Of a DNA stretch of 27,972 nt, positions 7,396 to 14,022 are shown in pieces. This DNA is from a virus. The position numbers and the translations under genes are program-made. The number at the start of each line of letters is the position of its first letter. The first letter of the stretch is position 1. Under the pieces are notes generated by a model. That model ran no database searches and was not told the origin of the DNA. It worked only from the letters and a program-made list of their open reading frames with translations. Location of the stretch: IMG/VR virus record IMGVR_UViG_3300020438_004722, positions 1-27,972 of that record. One strand, 5' to 3'.

Positions 7396-7796
7396 AGATT
7401 CTTCATCTTATTAAGTGTTTTACTACTAGCATACCCTCCTACTCTAGGGAGAAATCTAACACCTTTAGCATGTTCTATTCCTACAACATCACCTCCTTGC
7501 CAATCATCACCAAGTAATAGTATATCAGGAGTATACAATTGTATCAACCCCTCTAGTTCTTGTCTGTCACCAAATGTCAATACAACGTCAATATACTTAA
7601 TTGCCTCAAGCATTGCAACTCTATAACATAGATCATTAACAGGTCTATGCTCTCCTTTATCCTTCTTTATCTTTTCATCTGTATCGGTGGCAACAATAAC
7701 CTTATCACCCAGTGACCTTGCAACCTTAAACAGTTGCATATGACCTGGATGTAAGATATCAAATGTCCCATTACACCAAACAATTTTATCTGTCAT
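7392..7796 (-). CDS. hldC: HldC-like D-glycero-beta-D-manno-heptose-1-P adenylyltransferase
   Basis: A single cytidylyltransferase-fold domain of 134 aa, the counterpart of the C-terminal half of HldE. Its family would transfer AMP from ATP to heptose-1-phosphate, giving ADP-heptose and pyrophosphate. Visible are CNGTFDILHPGHM with the HxGH nucleotidyltransfer motif (H16-P-G-H19), KGEHRPVND (47-55) and a terminal GGYASSKTLNKM matching the nucleotide-binding serine/threonine motif. Glycerol-3-phosphate cytidylyltransferases share the fold. The adjacent RfaE-type kinase makes the heptose assignment much more likely. ATGA overlaps couple it both to the dehydratase gene before it and to the kinase gene after it. 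Confidence 0.85.
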   Translation of the reverse strand: MTDKIVWCNGTFDILHPGHMQLFKVARSLGDKVIVATDTDEKIKKDKGEHRPVNDLCYRVAMLEAIKYIDVVLTFGDRQELEGLIQLYTPDILLLGDDWQGGDVVGIEHAKGVRFLPRVGGYASSKTLNKMKNL

Positions 7797-8818
7797 AAAG
7801 TAATCCAGCGTTCATTTTCCAATGTCCACTTAGTTACATCTGCAATACGTTCTCTAACAGATTTTGCTGGAACCCAACCAAGTTGCTTCATCTTATCACC
7901 ATCCAATGCATAACGTAAGTCATGTCCTGGTCTTGATGAATGGAAGTCAACTAACTCATATTGCAATTCTTTACCTTGAGCATCAGCAATAATCTGTGCT
8001 AACTCTAAATTATTAAGTTCTTCTGATCCAACAATATTAAACTTAGGACACTTAGCATTACCCCATGTTGGCTCAAACTCACCTTCATAATTTAACAAGA
8101 ATATAATAGCAGACGAGACATCTTCTGCATGAATATAATGTCTTGAACCAGGAATTGTTTTAGTAGAGTCACTATGAATGGTTATAGTCTCACCATCTCT
8201 TGCCCTTCGGATACACATAGGAATATACTTCTCTGGATGCTGACGCTCACCAAAGACATTCATTGTATGAGTAATGTATATTGGAAGGTTATATGTATTC
8301 TCATATGCTACTGCTAACTCTTCACCACCTGCCTTACTAGCACTATATGGATTAGTAGAGTTAAATCTATCATTCTCCTTGTACTTAATACCATCAGGAG
8401 CAGGACCAAATACCTCATCAGTTCCAAAGTAGATGAACCTTTCTAAGTTATCCTTCTGAGTACGTGCAAACTCTAGTATATTGCATGTACCTACAACATT
8501 ATCCATGACAAATTCCATTGGATAATCAATACTTCTATCTACATGAGATCCTGCAGCAAGATGTAAAATATAATCTACATCACCAACCTCACTACGAACA
8601 AGTGGATTAAGTTCTGCCTTAAGATCATGATGTACAATCTTTACTCTACTTCTAACCTCTGGGTCATAAGAAAGCATCAAGTCATGAAGACGATTTAAGT
8701 TACCACTATAATCAAGACGATCTAGTGTAATAACTTCCCAGTCAGTATTCTCAAGTATCTGACCGATCATATGGTGAGCAATGAAACCTGCACCACCAGT
8801 AATAAGAGCTCTTTTCAT
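7793..8818 (-). CDS. Sugar-nucleotide 4,6-dehydratase-like SDR enzyme
   Basis: Full-length (341 aa) extended SDR enzyme resembling dTDP-glucose 4,6-dehydratase (RmlB). It has the NAD motif GGAGFIA (8-14), LDYSGN, HLAAGSHVDRSI, the active-site triad T133-D134-E135 in TDEVFG, Y158-x-x-x-K162 in NPYSASKAG, then NVFGERQHPEKYIP and SRHYIHAED. The DE pair is characteristic of 4,6-dehydratases rather than simple 4-epimerases. The family forms 4-keto-6-deoxy sugar nucleotides. Because no thymidylyltransferase (RmlA) is visible nearby, the substrate is uncertain. It may use a host dTDP-, CDP- or GDP-sugar, or modify the heptose nucleotide itself, as GDP-heptose dehydratases do in some pathogens. Its ATG overlaps the GmhB-like stop by 4 bases. 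Confidence 0.82.
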   Translation of the reverse strand: MKRALITGGAGFIAHHMIGQILENTDWEVITLDRLDYSGNLNRLHDLMLSYDPEVRSRVKIVHHDLKAELNPLVRSEVGDVDYILHLAAGSHVDRSIDYPMEFVMDNVVGTCNILEFARTQKDNLERFIYFGTDEVFGPAPDGIKYKENDRFNSTNPYSASKAGGEELAVAYENTYNLPIYITHTMNVFGERQHPEKYIPMCIRRARDGETITIHSDSTKTIPGSRHYIHAEDVSSAIIFLLNYEGEFEPTWGNAKCPKFNIVGSEELNNLELAQIIADAQGKELQYELVDFHSSRPGHDLRYALDGDKMKQLGWVPAKSVRERIADVTKWTLENERWITL

Positions 8819-9474
8819 AATGATTTAGCGAAATCTAATAGGTTGTCAAAAATTTGTACGTCTTTATATTTGGTGTTAATTCCTTTGAAGTTTTCTTTCT
8901 CAGTCTTAGAACCAAATCCAGTTCTAACTAATACAGGTTTTGCACCACCATTCTGTGCCATCTTAACATCTTCTATAGTATCACCAACATAATACCCTCC
9001 CTTAATATTAACTTTATACATTTGCTCCATTCTCTGAAACATACCCGTATTTGGTTTAGCAAATGGATCTCTTGAATCATCACTTGTATTATATAAAAAT
9101 CCATCAATAGAAAAAATACCATTCTTTCCAAATTCAGTCATATAAAAGTTATTCATTATTTTATCAACTTCTTCTGCTTTTAACAACCCTTTCATTATAT
9201 TTGGTTGATCAGAAAACATCATAATCTGATACCCTTTCAACCTTAAAGTACGAATTGCTTCTAAGGATCCTGGTATCCATCTAACATCCTCATACCTTTT
9301 AATCACATTCTTCCATTCATTTATAACACCATCTCGATCAATACCAATCATTCCATTTGGAAATTCTGTTGGCCAATCTTTTGGATCATATTGAGAATAA
9401 CCAGGAGGAGGTGATCCTTCTGGCATTCCTTGTGGTACTTGTGAAGGTGGTTTTGTTGATTTAAATCTACCCAT
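8815..9474 (-). CDS. gmhB: GmhB-like heptose-1,7-bisphosphate 7-phosphatase (HAD family)
   Basis: HAD phosphatase of the GmhB/HisB type, which removes the 7-phosphate from D-glycero-D-manno-heptose-1,7-bisphosphate. It has catalytic D46 and D48 in GIDRDGVIN, WIPGSLEAI (67-75), motif II in FSDQPNI, motif III KPNTGMF (140-146), and motif IV YYVGDTIEDVKMAQNGGAK ending in VLVRTGFG. The zinc-binding cysteine/histidine loop normally found between the SNQ/SDQ motif and the KP motif has no cysteine here (YNTSDDSRDPFAKP). An extra proline-rich N-terminus of about 40 residues precedes the domain. The start at 9474 overlaps the carbamoyltransferase stop by 8 bases and has AGGAGG at good distance. HisB-type histidinol phosphatase is the main alternative; the neighbours argue for heptose. 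Confidence 0.8.
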   Translation of the reverse strand: MGRFKSTKPPSQVPQGMPEGSPPPGYSQYDPKDWPTEFPNGMIGIDRDGVINEWKNVIKRYEDVRWIPGSLEAIRTLRLKGYQIMMFSDQPNIMKGLLKAEEVDKIMNNFYMTEFGKNGIFSIDGFLYNTSDDSRDPFAKPNTGMFQRMEQMYKVNIKGGYYVGDTIEDVKMAQNGGAKPVLVRTGFGSKTEKENFKGINTKYKDVQIFDNLLDFAKSL

Positions 9475-11257
9475 CAGTTTCCTCCTCCTTATTAGGAACT
9501 TTAATCAATTTACCAAGTTCTGGCATATACATATATTCCAATTTACTATTTCTTAATGTATGAATTGCATCATCAATATTTTCTACAAGAGGTTCTCCTC
9601 CAAGATTAAAGGAAGTATTAAACAATAGTGGAGTACCAGTCAACTTATAAAACTCTTTAATAAGAGCATAGTAACTAGTATTATCCAACTTAGATACAGT
9701 CTGAATCCTACAAGTACCATCAACATGAGTAACTGCTGGTATATCTCCTATATGCTCATCACTCACCTCAAGTGCATACATCATATAAGGAGTTTCCTTT
9801 AGTCCCTTCATATTAAACCATTCTTTTGCATGTTCTTTGAGAATAGATGCAGCAAATGGACGGAACCACTCACGACCCTTAATAGTATTGACAAAATCCT
9901 TACCATTAGGATCTGTTGGATCATAGAGAATAGAACGATTACCAAGTGCTCTTGGACCACCCTCAGATCTTCCTTGAAATATAGTAACAATATTACGATC
10001 TTTAATTAACTGAGCAACTTCTGCATCAGTGGTTTCTGTTACTTCTATTTCATCTTCAAGTTTATTAACCTTTAGGTAATTATCAAGATGTTGATTATTA
10101 TACTTATAATCAGGACCAAGATAAAGACTATTTAAAGGATCCTTTTCAAAAGTAATATCATCTTTCTTTGCTAAGTGCATAGCAACATACTTAGCGGCAC
10201 CAATAGCTAGTCCACCATCATGGCATACTGGATCAATATAGATATTCAAATTGGGGAATTTTTCCTTATAGTAAGTATTAGAAATAACATTCAATCCATA
10301 TCCACCAGATATAACTATATTCTTTTCACCAGTCATATCAACTGCTTTTTCAATATAAGTACACATCATTTCTTGGGTCTCTTTCTGTATCCTCCATGCC
10401 AGATTTTTATGCACATCCCGTATTTTACTTTTATCCTTATGCCAGAAAACAACATCCATGTCATGTTCATCTTTAGTAAAGTCACCAATATTAGTTAAAT
10501 ATGGAAATCTAAAGTGATCAAGATATGCACATCTAGGATATGATGGTATAAAAATATTCTTATCCCCTCTTAATGTCTCTTCCATAAAGAGATTAGGAAT
10601 ATTATCATCATGCCTACCATAAGGAGCAAGTCCCATTGTCTTTCCTGCTTCTATAGCAGGGAATCCAAGCCATTCAGTTACTGCTTCATATGATTTAACA
10701 AGAGTTATTGCAGAGTCAGCATCAGTATCTGATGTTTCTATTCTAGGTCCATAATTCTCAGCATATCTTTTCCACACTTCGTCTATTCCATCAGGCCAAG
10801 AGCATTTATATATACTTTCGGTCTCAAAATAGTTATATTTTTTATGTTCAGGTAAATCATCAATATCAGGGAACTTTCTAGATGCACCACAACCATCAAC
10901 TACAAGAGCAGTTGCAGTATCAAATCCTGATCCATAAAAAGCAGATGCAGCATGTGCTAAATGATGCTGGTGTGCAAATTTAACCAGTTCTACATTTGGA
11001 TAAAATTTTCTAACTAATGCATGATATGATGTTTCACCAGTCCAAGGAAGTTTATGATTTTCTTGCTCACTTCCATTACCACATGTAATAAGAACATCTA
11101 TGCGATAATTCTGCATAATCCATATCATAACTTTAAAAGGATTACCATCTCTTTTCACACGAGACATCCTTTCTTCTTCCAAATACAATTCCAACTTCCC
11201 ATCAACTACAAGAGCAGCTGATCCATTATGACCTGGGTTAATTGATAATATATTCAT
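9467..11257 (-). CDS. NodU/TobZ-family O-carbamoyltransferase
   Basis: Full-length (596 aa) carbamoyltransferase of the NodU/CmcH/TobZ family. These enzymes use carbamoyl phosphate and ATP to put a carbamoyl group on a sugar hydroxyl. The N-terminal Kae1-like ASKHA domain shows SINPGHNGSAALVVDG (5-20), metal-binding HHLAH (98-102), VVDGCG (119-124) and ISGGYGLNVI. The C-terminal domain has the family signature GRSEGGPRALGNRSI (about 425-440), followed by GREWFRPFAAS and NTSFNLGGEPLVE. All expected motifs are present, so it is likely active. It overlaps the GT9 gene by ATGA and the GmhB-like gene by 8 bases, and has an AAGGAG ribosome site. It probably carbamoylates the glycan or sugar nucleotide made by this operon. 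Confidence 0.9.
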   Translation of the reverse strand: MNILSINPGHNGSAALVVDGKLELYLEEERMSRVKRDGNPFKVMIWIMQNYRIDVLITCGNGSEQENHKLPWTGETSYHALVRKFYPNVELVKFAHQHHLAHAASAFYGSGFDTATALVVDGCGASRKFPDIDDLPEHKKYNYFETESIYKCSWPDGIDEVWKRYAENYGPRIETSDTDADSAITLVKSYEAVTEWLGFPAIEAGKTMGLAPYGRHDDNIPNLFMEETLRGDKNIFIPSYPRCAYLDHFRFPYLTNIGDFTKDEHDMDVVFWHKDKSKIRDVHKNLAWRIQKETQEMMCTYIEKAVDMTGEKNIVISGGYGLNVISNTYYKEKFPNLNIYIDPVCHDGGLAIGAAKYVAMHLAKKDDITFEKDPLNSLYLGPDYKYNNQHLDNYLKVNKLEDEIEVTETTDAEVAQLIKDRNIVTIFQGRSEGGPRALGNRSILYDPTDPNGKDFVNTIKGREWFRPFAASILKEHAKEWFNMKGLKETPYMMYALEVSDEHIGDIPAVTHVDGTCRIQTVSKLDNTSYYALIKEFYKLTGTPLLFNTSFNLGGEPLVENIDDAIHTLRNSKLEYMYMPELGKLIKVPNKEEETDG

Positions 11258-12201
11258 GATACTTTCTCCTTAATGTCTTTTATAATTCTAGTATAGATAT
11301 CCGTCACCTCTTTATCATCAAACTCCATCAACCTATCATTCAATCTATCCGCAAGATGATTATCAAACCCACAAATTCTAATAGGAGAATACCTTTTCTT
11401 TATTTTCCTATCATCAATAATCTGGAACCAATCAGGATAACTAATATTCTCAGCAAAAGTTGATCCAAGTATAACTGTACCTGGAATATCAAATGCTCTT
11501 GCTATATGCTGTCCCACACTATCACATCCAATAAAATAATCACACGCTTCAATAATAGCAGACCATGATCTAAGATCTGGTATCTGAGGTTTTTCTGAGT
11601 GCGTATCTTCTGATTCTATTTCCTTTGCAAATTCACCTTCTCCCATGAATATAATATTATATTTCTGAGATAATTTTTTCACCAATTTAGTATAAACAGT
11701 AGGATCTATTGACCTACTACTATCATCAATAATATCTCCATTATCAACTCTTGCCGATCTACCAAAAGGTTGGATTAGTATTGTAATATCTTTGTTCTGC
11801 TTTGCTTTAACACCAGCAATAGCATTAGCAGCAGCTTTCTCTTCTGCCTTACAAAGATACATGTTCGGTTTACCTAAATCCGAATGATCTTCTGTTTCGT
11901 TAATAATTTTATCAAATGCTTCTGCAAGAGAACATTGCTGATTATAATATGCCCATTGCGTGTAAGGTTCTGGATGAACTATTTCAGAATCTTTAATTAC
12001 AGTCTCGAATAATCCCTTTACATCCATACTAAAGGTTCTATCCTGTAGTAATGGATTGCCAAAGAATAAAGTATCCCAACCACCTATAACGATCTTCCAA
12101 TCTTCATCAGGATGTGCCTTTGCATATTTTTCTAGTGCTGGAATTGCAGTTATAGCACGTCCTGCCCCACCATCTATGGTGAAAACCTTTCTTCGAGTCA
12201 T
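11254..12201 (-). CDS. GT9 heptosyltransferase-like glycosyltransferase
   Basis: GT-B fold protein resembling family GT9 (ADP-heptose:LPS heptosyltransferases, and the autotransporter heptosyltransferases that modify proteins). The N-terminal VFTIDGGAGRAITAIPALEKY matches the acceptor-domain start. In the C-terminal half are TILIQPFGRSAR, a WSAIIEACDYFIGCDSVG stretch and HIARAFDIPGTVILGST, the donor-binding D-S/T-G-x-x-H region with Gln in place of a usual residue before His. The ATG at 12201 (315 aa) is chosen because the homologous region starts there. An in-frame TTG at 12258 would add 19 residues that contain a late promoter octamer. It is the first gene of the sugar cassette, joined by ATGA to the carbamoyltransferase gene. 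The acceptor, host LPS or phage protein, is unknown. Confidence 0.78.
   Translation of the reverse strand: MTRRKVFTIDGGAGRAITAIPALEKYAKAHPDEDWKIVIGGWDTLFFGNPLLQDRTFSMDVKGLFETVIKDSEIVHPEPYTQWAYYNQQCSLAEAFDKIINETEDHSDLGKPNMYLCKAEEKAAANAIAGVKAKQNKDITILIQPFGRSARVDNGDIIDDSSRSIDPTVYTKLVKKLSQKYNIIFMGEGEFAKEIESEDTHSEKPQIPDLRSWSAIIEACDYFIGCDSVGQHIARAFDIPGTVILGSTFAENISYPDWFQIIDDRKIKKRYSPIRICGFDNHLADRLNDRLMEFDDKEVTDIYTRIIKDIKEKVS
11266..11271 (-). promoter_or_regulatory. Ribosome binding site of carbamoyltransferase
   Basis: AAGGAG on the minus strand, 8 bases before the ATG at 11257 and inside the end of the GT9 gene. It supports this start despite the overlap. Confidence 0.6.
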
Positions 12202-12244
12202 AAGTAAAGACCAAAATACCGTTTCATGTAATTCAATACACTGG

Positions 12245-12252
12245 TATTTATT
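12245..12252 (-). promoter_or_regulatory. Late promoter octamer AATAAATA upstream of sugar cassette
   Basis: The minus strand reads AATAAATA (fits NATAAATA, 7/8 to the T4 consensus) in the 22-80 bases between the 328-aa gene and the GT9 ATG at 12201. It could drive the whole nine-gene cassette late. If so, the TTG-initiated longer form of the GT9 gene would not be translated from this message. Confidence 0.5.
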
Positions 12253-12280
12253 ATACAATCAAAAGGTTATTTGTGCAACC

Positions 12281-13267
12281 CTATGTGGTAACCCCTACAA
12301 AAATTCCTAATCCACCATCTTTAAGTCTATCAAATATAAACGATAAACCATCATCACGATAATATTTGGATATATCAGTTGTCAAACCAACAGTAAGTGT
12401 CGCTACTCCTACATAATTACTATTTGGTGTAAGAGTAATAGATCCTGTTTGTTTATTGTCAAGTATTAAACCATCATACTGAAATCCATCAATATGATAA
12501 TTGCATTGCATTTCTTTTCCTTGATTAGCAGTTGTTATAGTAACTACAACGGTACCTCCTACCCCAACTACACTAGACCCAACACCAATAGATGATGTAA
12601 ATATAGGTTTATCTTGTTTAATATACTCACTTTCCTTGTGTATGAATTTTCCTATTGTACCTACTGAAATTGTAGCACCAATACCAGTAGCTAATGTAAT
12701 CGAAGTTGCTGCAACTCCTGTTATAGTAGAACTTTCACCATTATATGCAAAGGTATCTCCTATACTTACAGTACCTCCAGACATAGTACTGAGAGGTGAT
12801 TCAAAAATTATAGTCTTTCTAGTGTTAGGAGTATTCTTATATACAGGTGGTCCATTAAGTTCTTTGTAAGTATCTCCAATAGTTACCCAAGAAGTAGTAC
12901 CCAATCCAACAGGATCCAAATTCTTTCTCATAAACTCAAATGATTCTTCAGGAAGTTCAGACTTTCCTGGTGCTATTGGCCACTCAGAATCTAATAAATG
13001 ACTTGGAGAATTTGCTAAAGAAGTTAAATCACGAAGTTTCTGTCTATAAGTTACCCATGCAGTTTTAGAGGTACTATCTAAAGGAGAATCTACACTCTGT
13101 GTCCAATCACATTCTAATAAAAGTTGATCCCTCTGCTTCCTAAGTTGAGACATCTGTTCATTATAACTAATCTGCCACCCAGTAAGTTCATCGGCAAGAT
13201 TCTGTTGCTCATCAATTACATCTTCGGTATATGTTGTAGTACCATCTAAGTTAATGTGTATTCCCAT
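12281..13267 (-). CDS. Tail protein with tail-assembly-chaperone-like segment (328 aa)
   Basis: Residues 35-85 (LRKQRDQLLLECDWTQSVDS followed by WVTYRQKLRDLTSL) match the short Phage_tail_APC pattern found in tail fibre assembly chaperone proteins. The rest is unlike those small chaperones: residues 140-225 carry beta-rich GIGATISVGTIG-type segments, and residues 230-300 carry a VVTITTANQGKEMQ block. A glycine-rich end reads GLGIFVGVTT. It follows the two cysteine-rich genes (8-base gap) and ends 79 bases before the GT9 ATG. It may assist folding or attachment of the fibres encoded just upstream, or be a structural component itself. A GGAGGA lies only 3 bases from the ATG. Confidence 0.7.
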   Translation of the reverse strand: MGIHINLDGTTTYTEDVIDEQQNLADELTGWQISYNEQMSQLRKQRDQLLLECDWTQSVDSPLDSTSKTAWVTYRQKLRDLTSLANSPSHLLDSEWPIAPGKSELPEESFEFMRKNLDPVGLGTTSWVTIGDTYKELNGPPVYKNTPNTRKTIIFESPLSTMSGGTVSIGDTFAYNGESSTITGVAATSITLATGIGATISVGTIGKFIHKESEYIKQDKPIFTSSIGVGSSVVGVGGTVVVTITTANQGKEMQCNYHIDGFQYDGLILDNKQTGSITLTPNSNYVGVATLTVGLTTDISKYYRDDGLSFIFDRLKDGGLGIFVGVTT

Positions 13268-13275
13268 GATTCCTC

Positions 13276-14022
13276 CTATGAAGATGTGCTTGTATCGCCA
13301 CTATGGACATGACCCCAAGGTATTCCATACAATGCCCAATTAGATTTGTATGCTTCAGTTCCACTTTGCTGAGAAGTACCACATGCTGGAGCCCAACTCT
13401 GAGGGGCACACATGCATAAAGTGTCAAATGTACAATTACAATGACCAGGCACATGACTTGCTCCTTTAGGAATCCAATCCATTGCAGCTAACCAATCATA
13501 ACTATATCCCCATTTTCTCCTCCAACCACAATACTCTGTTGCTCTCCACTTAAGGTCAAATCCTACTTGACACAGTTGACACGGATTACCACTGCTGTAC
13601 GAACAATGTCCCCATTGAAAAATGCAAAGATCAACAATTCCAGCACCATCTCCACTACTAGATTGATGCGACCACATACAAAAATCTCCTTCAGCAAAAG
13701 CGTTCCAACAACAACATGATCTTGATGGCCAACACCAGTTACACCATCCATAAAATTTGTTATTGTTACCTTGATAGGTTCCGTTATTATATCCAAAACC
13801 CCAACAATGGCACATATGCTGAGACTGACAAATCCTAAATCCATTTGCCATGTACCTAAAAGCTTGATAATCACAAGTAGGAAGAGCTAGACTATAGTTT
13901 ACGCCATAATCTTGAGTCCACTTTGCACAGTGGTGAATCCTCTTCCACATAAAATCATTACTACCACTACCACCGCTAGAGGTGGTGCCACCAGCACCTC
14001 TGGTGGTTACAAAACGTGCCAT
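13276..14022 (-). CDS. Cysteine- and tryptophan-rich protein of unknown function (248 aa)
   Basis: I do not recognise a family. The protein has about 21 cysteines (8.5%) and about 17 tryptophans (7%), with clusters such as WCNWCWPSRSCCCW, MCHCWGFGYN and HCNCTFDTLCMC. The first 25 residues are Gly/Ser/Thr-rich, and no signal peptide or membrane helix is evident. It begins with a one-base overlap (TAATG) on the stop of the 669-aa cysteine-rich gene, so the two are co-translated. The composition suggests a disulfide-knotted or metal-binding surface protein. Its position in a late fibre operon suggests virion or adhesin association. The reading frame is believable because it is long, correctly coupled to its neighbour, and oriented with the rest of the operon. 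Confidence 0.7.
   Translation of the reverse strand: MARFVTTRGAGGTTSSGGSGSNDFMWKRIHHCAKWTQDYGVNYSLALPTCDYQAFRYMANGFRICQSQHMCHCWGFGYNNGTYQGNNNKFYGWCNWCWPSRSCCCWNAFAEGDFCMWSHQSSSGDGAGIVDLCIFQWGHCSYSSGNPCQLCQVGFDLKWRATEYCGWRRKWGYSYDWLAAMDWIPKGASHVPGHCNCTFDTLCMCAPQSWAPACGTSQQSGTEAYKSNWALYGIPWGHVHSGDTSTSS

Noticed and set aside
10220-10498. 92-aa plus-strand frame inside the carbamoyltransferase gene
   Set aside because: It lies wholly opposite conserved catalytic-domain sequence, has no ribosome site or promoter, and would be an isolated nested gene.
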